Assembly (NCBI GenBank): GCA_024752435.1
Contig: CP103030.1
Coordinates: forward strand, 992,001-1,056,000
Source of the DNA: Allantophomopsis cytisporea
Lineage: Eukaryota; Ascomycota; Leotiomycetes; Phacidiales; Phacidiaceae
DNA: 64,000 nt
Direction: 5' to 3'
Each line of letters opens with the position of its first letter. Position 1 is the stretch's first letter. The notes under the pieces were generated by a model. That model was not told the origin of the DNA. It ran no database searches and worked only from the letters and a program-made list of their open reading frames with translations. The translations under genes and the position numbers were made by a program. Below, one piece after another: positions 11,343-21,530 of this stretch.

Positions 11343-12112
11343 GAAGATTGCATCGCATTTGGTGCATTCTGTTTTTGGTGTTGGATATGGCTGTTTGAGG
11401 ATATGGATATACTTCTTTGTAGACATGTATACAGATTCTGCTATTAATAAAGATTGTATTTACGGTTAATATTGAATGTCTGAATATTCCACTCAATTCT
11501 CAGTGTACACAGACAATATGTACGCGAGATTCCCTTTGGTTCAGGCTTCGACGAAACTTCCGATCATAACTCTCACTCAACCTGTCTCGTGGTATGTATT
11601 CCCAGCATATGCCAAGCGCGCAAATCATTCTCCAATTTTAGTTTTTTTTCTTTGTTTTTTTCTCTTTCCCTTCCTTCTCTTTTTCCTTTTTCCTTTTTCG
11701 GATTGCTGAACATTGGTCAGGGTTCGTCTGTAGACTAATTGGTGAACAGCCACACGCACAGGCATCATCCAGTTTGCAGGCCTCATGAACACCAGGTCGT
11801 CGTCAGTAGTGTTGGTAGTAGCAGTGTTGGTAGTATCGTAGAGCACTGTATCTGTGATGACTCGCCCCACCAACTACGCGATCCCGAGGATAGTGAGTGG
11901 GTGGTGAATGTTGGTTGTATCATGTATTATGTACATACATACATGCTCTCTCTACTTGTAGCCATGGAGAGGCTAGATTACTATGAGTACGCACTCTATT
12001 GAGTGTTCCTAAGATTAGTCTGTCAACACACATAGAGAAAGGCTGTATCAATAATTTTAAGCAGTGACAGCTCACTGGGATTTGCGGTAGGGAATCTTGA
12101 GATTCGATTTCT

Positions 12113-12190
12113 GAGGAGAGGAGTGAGAGTGAGGAGAGGAGTGAGAGTGAGGAGTGGAGTGGGAGCATCAGACCTCACCAGACCTCACCA
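12113..12190. repeat. Short tandem repeats: GAGGAGAGGAGTGAGAGT x2 and GACCTCACCA x2
   Basis: Two adjacent direct repeats. A purine-rich unit of about 18 bases occurs twice (12113-12155) and a 10-base unit occurs twice (12171-12190). No coding potential. Confidence 0.7.
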
Positions 12191-12398
12191 GACAGTATGA
12201 TGCTGTGATATTGATCTTGGTTTTCATCTGACGTCTTGGGTTGACTTTCAGCCATACGGATCTGCAGGATTTGAGCAACGACATGCAACACCATAGCAGA
12301 ATGCAAAACATCCTGAGCACCCGAAGCAGCATCACCAAAGCATCGCCCAAAACACACCCCTATGAATCAACGGCGTGCGGGTCGGTACATAATAGCTG

Positions 12399-12411
12399 TA
12401 GTAGTAGTTGC

Positions 12412-12445
<34 letters not shown>
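12399..12445. repeat. (AGT)n trinucleotide microsatellite
   Basis: About 15 near-perfect AGT units with two interruptions. The plus frame across it reads as a serine/cysteine run and should not be mistaken for a gene. Confidence 0.9.
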
Positions 12446-12642
12446 ATATTCAAGATAATGTATTCAAAGAAAGTCAAGAGGAGAGTGAGAGATAATAGTG
12501 TTCATTTTGGATATCGACGGCTCACATGGAATATGAATTAGTTATCCATACATAATCTCTCCTGATACATCAACCTTGTATGGTCATTGACCTACCTATT
12601 TTTGCTACCAACCCATATGACCAATTTGAAGCAGCTTCACTA

Positions 12643-12697
12643 TGTACTTCATACTTCATACTTCTTACTTCGTACTTCTTACTTTATTCAATACTTC
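12643..12697. repeat. TACTTC-type degenerate repeat
   Basis: Seven or so copies of a 7-8 base unit (TACTTCA / TACTTCT / TACTTCG). Confidence 0.75.
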
Positions 12698-14010
12698 GGA
12701 ACACCAAAACCATCCATATCTAGCGAATATACTCTTTCTAGTAGTATTGAGTATCTGCGTATACTTGTCAAAGAGTCAATTAGATCAACATGTCTTGTCT
12801 CTTTGCTCATTGTCATCGCAATATCATTTTGCTGTGATTGTCGTCTTTTATTGACTATTTCCCGGGCATCCCCCCCTCTCACACACACTCTCTCTATCAT
12901 TCTGTGACCCCGGGCGACCCTGAAATCGTATTTGCGGCGCACATCAAAGCACCAAAAACGTCATCGATTCTACCCAAAAGCCGGGCCAGATTCACGACCA
13001 ATTCAATGCTCTCGACAGTAACTCCGCGCACATTCAAGCATTTGAAGGGCAGCTCTAGAATATAATACATAGTCCCATACTTTTATCACCGCACTACCAC
13101 CAAGAAGCTATTCTCCATTCTCTTGGTCTTTGTATTCCACATTCCGAAGAATTGCTCTGCTCTGCTCTGCTCTACTCTGCTTCAATCTGCCTGTTCTGAT
13201 TCTCTTCGAGAAGCCGAGTTTCCGGAGTGACATTCCCCGAGAAGAAAGGACAAAGATCGAAGTGGTCAAGAGTAATTGCTAGCTACATCATCGTCACCAA
13301 CATTACGTCTGGGGAGCTCTTCGTTTTCGTCCACATCCTCACCCTCATACTTGTTCTCCTCCGCCTTCACATCTTCCTCCCTCCTCACGGTCACACTCAC
13401 TTTTGCATTTGCATTTACTCCTCTCTTCATTTTACCATACACATTTGCTGTTCTTGCATCTGTGCACGATTGCAATACCAACAAACAAAACATCATCGTC
13501 GAATTTGTGAACCAGGTCTAGACGCGCAAACGCAAGACATACCACATTCGAATCATTCCATAAGACTGTGAAAAAGGCTCCAGACCTCTTCAACCACCAA
13601 CCTTGTCACCACCAACCAACTTATTCCCTCTACCCACAAACTCTGTGGCTTTTACTACCTCGACCGACATACTCTCTACTGGATTTCTACCCTTACATTA
13701 CTGTGATTCTTCGCCTGCGCAGTACAACATTCGCATTCCAATCCCAAACCACCTCCAAGTTAACATTCACATCGAAGGTGAAGCAAGCAGTGACTTGTAT
13801 ACCATAAACCACTGGGAACAGTACCGTTTGGCTGCACCGAGAGTTCGTCTTGTTGTTAGTGAACCTTCCCACCTCCGCACCCCATTTCTCAACCATTCCA
13901 ATTCCGCGCTCGAGAACCTTAGCCCGCATACAGATCCCAAGATAAGGTACACTAAGGCTAACGATTCCTATAGACCGAGCATCCATTGCGTCAGAGCTCG
14001 TCCTCTCGCC

Positions 14011-16694
14011 ATGGCCTCTCTCCACCGCCCCGACCACCTCTCATCCTCAATTCCACATCCCTCTCAAACACATATTGACAGAGGTTACGGCAGCAGTGTA
14101 CCGACGACTGCGACAACAGATTTCGGCTCGACGCCCAACCACGCTGACCCTTCTCCCATATCGCAACCACCCAGTGGAAAATTCAACGAGGAGTGGGACG
14201 CAAGTCAACGGGGAAGCTCGATTATTGACGGACCCATGTATCGATCCAACTCGGTCATGTCTCAAGGCGATACTCTGATCCCGTCGCGTGGAGGTACATT
14301 GAAGAAGAAGGCTTCAGTGAAGAGGGGCGCCAGCATCAGGAGGTCTGGGAGTCGCAGGAGCTCTCGCGCTGGCAGCGTGCGCAGCTTGGCGTTGCATGCA
14401 GGCGGTCAGGAGGATGAGATGCACAGTGCTTTCTACTGTCCCGTACCCACCACCGGCAACCCTACGGAGATCCTCGCAAATCGCTTTCAAGGCAAGTCAT
14501 ACGTCAGGAATCGAATCATGCACATTTACTGACCGATTAAATTAGCTTGGCGCAAAGTTCTAAAAGATCTTATCACCTACTATCGAGAAATACAGGGCTC
14601 ATATGAGCACAAGGCAAAGAGTTTATTGAAGGTTTCTAATGTAGTCAACAACATCACTACTCCACCGGTCTTCCTGACTTCTGGTGGCCTAGATGATGCC
14701 TTTGGAATTTTGCGAGCATACCACAAGCAAGCTATTCAGGAGGCCAACAAGGCCAAGGAGATTGAAAATGACGTGATTTTGGCTCTAACGGGGTTGCGCA
14801 GCGATCTGTCGCAGAAAATCAAGGAGATCAAAAATTTGTCTGGTGATTTTAAGAACTCTGTTGAGAAGGAGATGGAGGCCACCAAAAAGGCAGTTCATCA
14901 CCTCCAAGAAGCCCTTGGGCACTCAGAGGCCGATCCTACTTCTACCAAGAGGGATGACCCATACCTGCTTCGGTTGCAGGCTGATCATCAACTGGAACGA
15001 CAGATTGACGAGGAAAACTATTTGCACCAGGTTTGTTCTATTGATTGTAATTTAAGTTAGGCTTAACTGATTGTTCTTTGCAGGCTTATCTCAACCTTGA
15101 GACTTCTGGTACAGAACTAGAGGCTATCGTTGTTGGCGAAATCCAAAAGTCCTACAACGCCTATGCTGGAATTTTGAAGCGTGAGGCAGACGATGCTTAT
15201 TCTGTTGTTGAGGAGCTTCGAACTGGCCCAATCGCAATGCCAAAGGACCATGAATGGAAGCATTTCGTGGAGAATGACGAGCACTTTGTAGATCCGAGAA
15301 TACCGGTCAGAGAGGCGCAGAACGTTACATACCCAGGTCGCGACAATGAACTTGCAACCGAGGTCCGAGCTGGATTATTGGAACGCAAGAGCAAATACTT
15401 GAAGAGTTATACAGCAGGATGGTACGTTCACGGCTCTTTTTACATAGCGACAAACTAATTGTTCTATAGGTATGTGTTGTCGCCAACACACTTGCACGAG
15501 TTCAAGTCTTCAGACAAGACTCAGGCGCCAATCATGTCCCTTTACTTGCCCGAACAAAAGCTGGGCTCCCACTCCACCGAAGGCAGCTCGTCGAACAAGT
15601 TCATGCTTAAAGGTCGTCAAACTGGGACAATGCATCGTGGACACACTTGGGTTCTTCGAGCTGAAAGTCACGATACTATGATGGCATGGTACGAGGACAT
15701 CAAGACATTGACTGAAAAGTCACCGCAAGAGCGTGATGCATTTGTCCGTCAACATGCTCGCAGTATCAGTGGTGGGTTACAGAGGGCAAACTCAGTCAGT
15801 AGTGATGGTGTAATGGACGATGAGGATGAGGAGCCATTCTCGGCCGCGAATTCGGCGATTGTAGCTAAGAAGGAAGAAGCTTATTCCAAGCGACCCCAAC
15901 CAGGTGGGCGATTTCCATCAGATCTCCAGGTCAACACACAGCGTGGCTTACAGGCTCCTTTGTCTCCAAGTAGCGGTTCATCCGAATATGGAGGTATCCA
16001 GAATGACCATGGCGTAACGTCCGCAGTCGACTCAACCGGAGAAAACAACTATTTCGGATCGAGGCAACAACCAGGTGCTCCGAATGGCGACATGCAACCA
16101 AACACGGCTGAACAACTTAATCACTATGCCCAAGAGGACGGCATCAATCCTTATACCGATCAGCCCATCAGCCACGGCCAAACTCAGGGCTGGCAACAGA
16201 ACCAAGCAGCTGTGGCCGCAGGCGCCGGTGTCGGAGGCGCAGCTCTTGGGGCAGCGGGTGGGGCAGCATACCGCAATTATCACGAGCAACCCCAAGAAGA
16301 CGTCACCGAATCGGAAGCATACGAGCGCCAAGCCGCTGTAGAAGCCGCCGAAATGGCTGCGCCAGACACAGATCAAGATCCCCAATACCTTGCCCACCGC
16401 CAGCTCGCCCAGCAGGAAGCCTCGCAGATCGCATCCCCAGACGTCAATGTTGCTGCTGTCAACGGTATCGACACTGCCGATAACACGCGCGAATCTCTTG
16501 GCGCCGGTGGTAGATCTCAGACCGATGCTAGTAAGGGACTGCCTGTCGCTGAGCCTAATATCATGCAGAAGGTTCTTGACCCTCTCGCTGATGATCTCGC
16601 TCGGCCGGCGTTTCCAATGGGTCAGAAATATGATAGTACCGCTAGTGTAAGTCAGTTGCATGTTCCTGGAGAATTCCCGAAGACCGGGAGATAG
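14011..16694 (+). CDS. Slm1/Slm2-like BAR-PH domain protein
   Basis: Four exons (14011-14491, 14546-15030, 15084-15421, 15470-16694) encode 842 aa. The first intron is GC-AG (AG/GCAAGT...TTAG); no GT alternative keeps frame. The N-terminus is disordered, with a basic Ser/Arg cluster around residues 96-130 (RRSGSRRSSRAGSVRS). A BAR-like helical region follows at about 160-430 (AWRKVLKDLITYYREIQGSYE, then coiled coil). A PH domain at about 430-545 starts at YVLSPTHLHEFKSSD and ends at WVLRAESHDTMMAWYEDIK. The tail is long and disordered, with an Ala/Gly-rich patch near 684. Yeast Slm1/2 bind PI(4,5)P2, sit at eisosomes/MCT patches, carry membrane-stress signals to TORC2-Ypk1 and are calcineurin targets. 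The fungal paralogue cannot be fixed, so no symbol is given. Confidence 0.88.
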
Positions 16695-17723
16695 AGGGGA
16701 TACAATGCTACGTGTTGTGTGAATAGGGGATTATCTGGAGTACGGATTGGTGTTGTACGGAGTCACGACAGGGGATGTGTATATGTTCCCCCGTGAGCCA
16801 CTTTCTTTTGTCGTTCATTTTGGGGACCCCTTTGCGTGTTTATGTTGCGAGTTGTGTTGCGTCATGTTTTTTGTTCTATGTGTTGTACTGTTCCTTGGTG
16901 AAGGGGCAGTGGCAGCGACAGAGTGATTACAGGTTTACGGTACTGCTAGAGGTATGGTGAAAGGGGGGAGGGAACGGACTGGGGTTGGGATTAGTGTATG
17001 ATAGCTCTATGTATGCAATGCGAATTGGACTTTGAGAGGAATTGCAGTGGATTTCAATATTGTATAATGGTTTATGGTTGTGGTGGCTATTTGTTGCGGA
17101 TTCGTGACTCTTGAGACTACCTGTACTCTCATCAAAACTGAGCAACATCAATATCAACACAAAGTGTGCCACGAAAACACATCAATCCATGAATATATAT
17201 GTCTAATCTCACAAACGGGTCTCAAGTCTATGAACACTGTTCGCCATATCATTTCCGGAATCACCAAATATTCATTGACTATCACTACCATCTTGGAGTA
17301 TCCATGGCGTACATCATATCACCACTTCTCCATCACCGTCATACTATCTCGTCACCATCATGATGATAGTGCAGAAAACGACAACATTGAACTTGCAAGC
17401 TCGTGACGCGCCCCATCTAGATTGAGGTGCAAGCCAGCATGTATCCAGTGAGACAGAAATAAGAGCTGGGTGTAGTGTAAAGTCAATAGTTGGCCTCCTC
17501 CGCTAGAGCAATCCACGGGGTACATCTACTGCAACACCGCATACATTGCTCAAAGCTGGCAAGAACATCACAAGTTGGAATTTTGCGCAAGCGATACCGC
17601 TCCCCGCTGGTATTCCTGTTCGGAGCGAGCGAGTTGACGTATGCGCGGATGTTCTCAAGGCGTAGCTCTTGGATTTCTGGCAAACCACACGGCCATTGGA
17701 TTTTTGAATATCGGTTCTTATAT
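16695..17723. other. Intergenic between two convergent genes
   Basis: 3' flanks of the SLM gene and of prefoldin 1. Short frames on both strands lack family signal. Confidence 0.5.
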
Positions 17724-18309
17724 TTAAGCCCGGCCACCGCTCTTGAAGATCTGCTCAATGTGGTCCCTGCTGTTCTTGTGCGTCGTCTCGAGATAGTGTA
17801 GCTTCTTGCCCAGATTCTCGATGTCGGCCTTGGTGTCCGTGGTCTCCTTGGCTAATCTTTTCTCGACGTCTTCTATGGGGCTGTACACGAACCTGCCGAG
17901 CACACTGTCAGCGGGATCTCAGAGAAATGGTGATTTAAAATAGGTTTGGTCGTGCGTGTAAAGCTTTGACAAAAGCAACTATGGTTATGAGGAGCTTGGA
18001 GGAAAAGCCTCGTGGCATTATCAAAGCTATGCAGGTGGCTGAGATATAGCTTACATCTTTCCAACACTTTCATATACATTGGTATCTCTTGGCAGGGTTG
18101 AAACCTCGCTGGAAGTGAGTTGCAGAAGTCGAATGTCGCGCTGCTTGACTGTGGTCTGCGTCTTTACAATGTTGATTTGCTGTTGTGCTTGAAGTGCCTG
18201 GGTCTCGATTTCTTGCACCAGCTGGTATAGAATTAGTAAGTTTATGATACACAATATAGCTCTAGGAGAATAGATGTACCTTCTGCAGAGCTTCGTTAGA
18301 GATAGACAT
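17724..18309 (-). CDS. pfd1: Prefoldin subunit 1 (beta-type)
   Basis: Three exons (18309-18280, 18221-18055, 17892-17724) encode 121 aa, the usual beta-prefoldin length. The protein is two coiled-coil helices around a short hairpin. The first helix (residues 1-50) contains LVQEIETQALQAQQQINIVK. The hairpin has the diagnostic NVYESVGKMFVYSP at about 58-71; its KM/F junction is rebuilt by splicing. The C-terminal helix contains IENLGKKLHYLETTHKN. Prefoldin is a cytosolic hexameric chaperone (two alpha, four beta subunits) that hands nascent actin and tubulin to the TRiC/CCT chaperonin. The first exon has only ten codons (MSISNEALQK). The second intron is 162 bases, long for this window. A second prefoldin subunit lies at 56.3 kb. 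Confidence 0.9.
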
Positions 18310-19048
18310 TATTGCGATGCGATCGTATATGTCCTCTAGAAGGTACGTCAAGAAGTTGCTACCATGGGGTAGAATTTGGCGGGGATGGGTCGCTTCGCTT
18401 GCTGTACAGTACGTACTAGCAAGGACCGTCCATTCTGTACATAAGTCGAATGTATGATAATATTCAAGTCCATAGCTGAGTTAAATTGATCCTTCTTTAG
18501 CTATATGACCACTAAACAATAATTCCATGTCTCTCATATTCAAACATCGGAAGGAATTCAAGCAACCTACTTTTGTCAAACCATTCATGCCCGAGCAGTT
18601 CAGCCATACAACAAATGCAAGCTCACTTACGACACCTCATGTGGTCTATATAAATCCAAACAGCCAGAGATGTAGCAAGTCTTCTTTATCAATCCAATAT
18701 CACTACCTAGGCCTTCACCACCGATCAGGGGTCTGGTTTCGTGCACTCAGCATAGAAGAACCCATAACCAAATTAAATTCGTAATACCAGCTGGACTAGC
18801 CAGCTACAATCTTCGTATGCATTATGCGCAAGGGAATACCGGCATGTAGTCAACGATGATAATTAAATCAGGTATCCATCCAATAACACTACCACGAAGA
18901 GAAGCCCAAACAGCCATCCGTCCCCATGGCTCCCATACCAGCAAACTGGCGACATAAAATATCTTAGAGTGGGGAGGATACGCTACGGAGTCCATCACCG
19001 AACCTGAGAGCCTTTTGCAATCTATTATTCCCTTAAACCATTACCAAA
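18310..19048. other. Intergenic: promoter of PFD1 and 3' flank of the CaM kinase
   Basis: No supported gene. One open plus frame of 85 codons (18527-18784) lacks recognisable motifs. Confidence 0.5.
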
Positions 19049-20377
19049 TCAAGAGCCCCCGGCCTTAGCAGAGTTCCATAGTCCCATACTCGTCTCATGC
19101 ACTCTCCTCTGCTGTGCCTCAATCTCAGCTTCTGTCTGACCCTGCCCCGTCCTTCGCTCGACGCCCCGCATCTTAACATCACCACTTCCATCCGTATCGA
19201 CAGCCTGGCTCCCATAGCCACTATCACCCTCTTCTTCCTTCGCCTTCGCCATCGGTGGTGCTCCCCGGTTTGGATCATGACTCATGGCTCCATCCATCAT
19301 ACCGCCTTGACCCTCGCGCAGCTTGTTGATAGCACGAACAGTATCGATAGCAGCGTGTAGCGTACGACGCGCATTGAAGTTCTTCTTGACGACCGGAAGC
19401 AAATCGCTGCCCTTGCCATCCTTCCCACCATCGCCGAGTCCCGCGACGAACGGGTGCTGGAGCGCCTCATGCGCCGTCATCCGCTTCGTCGGGTCGATAG
19501 TAAGGCACCTCTTGATAAAGTTTCGCGCGTTCAAAGATACACCTCTCCAATATTCTATGGGCGTAAAACTGTACTCGGCTACAAGGATGGCTTGCATCTC
19601 TTCGAGATTGCTATCACGGTCGAAAGGCGTGTAGCCACACAGCAAGAAATATGTTATCACACCGATTGCCCATACGTCTACAGGCTTGCCGTGTCCTGTC
19701 TTCTTGAAAATCTCGGGCGCCATGTAGCCGGGTGTGCCACAGGTCGTTGTCAGCACGTGAAATTGCTCTTCATCCATGATTCGTGAAAGACCAAAATCGG
19801 CGATCAGGAGATCTGCGTTATCTTCTGGTGTACGGAAGAGAAGGTTTTCGGGCTTGAGATCGCGATGTACGATGCCATGATCGTGTAGATAGGCTACTGC
19901 AGACAGTGTTGCAAGGATAAGTGATGCCGCATCGGATTCGTAGTATGAGCCTTTTCGGCAAATTCGGTCAAAGAGCTCTCCTCCAAGAGCCAGATCTGTG
20001 ACGAGGTAGAGGTTATTCATGGTTTCGAAATAATCTACTAGTGTCAAGATATTTTGATGGCCCATTGAAACGCGCTTCAGTACGGCGATTTCATTGCGGA
20101 CCTAAGCATTGTTAGCTTTCCTGAAATCTCAATTGGAGCTTCTAACACTTCGTAAGGAGAAAGCAACAGGAGAAGCATGATGACGGTTACTCACCATATG
20201 TTCTCTACCAGCCATCAATCTCTTATTGATAACTTTTGCTGCATAGTATCTCCCCGTATCAATGTGGACACATTCTTTCACAACAGAGTATGATCCTGCG
20301 CCCAACGTCTTGCCAGTCTTGTATCGGCAAGGCTGGACTTGTGGTCGAGCTTGCTGAGTATCTTGGGACTGACTCAT
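19049..20377 (-). CDS. cmk1: Calcium/calmodulin-dependent protein kinase (CMK1/CaMK-I type)
   Basis: Two exons (20377-20195, 20101-19049) encode 411 aa. The kinase domain spans about residues 19-278. It has a glycine loop GAGSYSVV, the ATP lysine in YYAAKVINK, HRDLKPEN at about 140, DFG at 163-165, an activation-loop Thr in LTTTCGTPGYMAPE (a CaMKK-type site) and DVWAIGVITYFLLCGYTPF. A basic amphipathic segment at about 299-323 (VVKKNFNARRTLHAAIDTV) follows directly, as expected for the overlapping autoinhibitory and calmodulin-binding region. The last 90 residues are disordered. All catalytic residues are present. In filamentous fungi these kinases link calcium signals to growth, the circadian clock and stress. 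The gene is divergent from POL2, 1.15 kb apart. Confidence 0.93.
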
Positions 20378-21530
20378 GGTTCAGGTGCACGCGGTGGTGC
20401 GGCGATGTTGTGCGTGAAATGCGTCCCAGATGTCGAGGAGAGAGACAGTACCAATATCAGAGCTGGATTGCGATAAGGAATTTTCTAATGTCGGTGAGGG
20501 GTTATAAATCAACTCCCCCGGAACGAAATGTATGGTGCCAGCACAGTGTCTATGTTATATATGCTTTGGCGCTTGTGACGGTGGTTGAGTTGCTTGTCTT
20601 TGTTGGCTGGTCGTCCTGATGTTGGTGTTTCGTCAATGCCGCTTTCGAATGCGTGCTGACTTGACATTCGAGGAGAGTTCATGGATGTCACTGGTTAGGC
20701 TGAACGTGGGGTCACTTTGATAATTCGGCTTGTGCCGGCGTTGTTCATACTAGTTGTGGGGAAGTCAATAGGTACATAAGGCAGTTCGTCGCTCGATGCT
20801 CAGACTATTATTGATGCTTATTATTATCAAAATTTTGAGATACTGTCTTTACTCATAGCTGAAATGAACACCGAGAGCTGGGCAGGAAGTTATCTGATGC
20901 TAATCATTAACCGTTTGCTGAGGTTTATAGATGCAAATTAGAATGAACTTGCAGCAGTCAGACCTTTGCTTTGGTACATACATGATATTTGCCAGCTTCA
21001 GTACTCCATGGAAGCTGTCTGACGTGTCCAGGTAGAAAGAGAAGGCAAACCATTGGCAAGAATTTCCAATCGGATCATAGAAAACTCATGTGTTGAAGCC
21101 ACTATATCGTGATAGAAGTCTGGATTTCTTACTAAAAGAAAGTATATTACTTGAAGGTGTCAAAAGTAGAGCTGAGATCGGAGACAGGGAGAGCACAATG
21201 AACGGCTGACCATTCCTGCCTTGCGTTGAAGGCACAAACCTTCGTGTTGCACTTAACGCGCTCCATCGCGAACTTCGCCAAAGCGCGTCTGAGGTAAACT
21301 TACCAGCTACACAAGCAATACAATCCACTACACACCATATTCATAGAACGAGTCTACTATTTTGCTAAAACTCGGATCAGTTTCTTTCGATTCTTGGCCG
21401 ATATCATTCATGATCGTTTCAGGTCATTCAGTATTTTTCTTTCCTGTCTTGCGCGCATAAATTAATCGGCGCAAGATAAATATCTTCCTTTTCAGCACAC
21501 CTTTATCAACCATACCCCACATCCTACAAG
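20378..21530. promoter_or_regulatory. Divergent upstream region of CMK1 and POL2
   Basis: A 1,153-base spacer between two outward-facing starts, with no gene seen inside. The POL2-proximal part has two ACGCG-type elements (next entry). The CMK1-proximal part has nothing I can name. Confidence 0.5.
21256..21288. promoter_or_regulatory. Pair of MCB-like ACGCGC elements upstream of POL2
   Basis: ACGCGC on the plus strand at 21256-21261 and its reverse complement GCGCGT at 21283-21288 lie in opposite orientation, about 245-275 bases before the POL2 start. ACGCG is the core of the MluI cell-cycle box bound by MBF (Mbp1-Swi6 family), which drives DNA replication genes at G1/S in yeasts. The gene they precede is a replicative polymerase, so the match is functionally sensible. 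Function here is inferred. Confidence 0.4.

Larger units (their letters stand above)
10244..14010. other. Gene-free 3.7 kb stretch with simple repeats; leader/promoter of the SLM gene
   Basis: No supported coding region. Many short frames occur on both strands, but all are low-complexity. The stretch has C-runs, GA, AGT, TACTTC and TCTGC repeats and pyrimidine-rich blocks, the last mostly between 13,080 and 14,000. The final kilobase looks like a long 5' untranslated leader: pyrimidine-rich, with no ATG in frame with the SLM start between 13,603 and 14,011. Confidence 0.5.

Noticed and set aside
13603..14010. N-terminal extension of the SLM-like protein
   Set aside because: The frame is open but begins at TTG and has no ATG before 14011; the natural start is 14011.
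16032..16661. 209-codon minus frame inside the SLM-like gene
   Set aside because: Antisense shadow of the disordered C-terminal tail; no recognisable domain.
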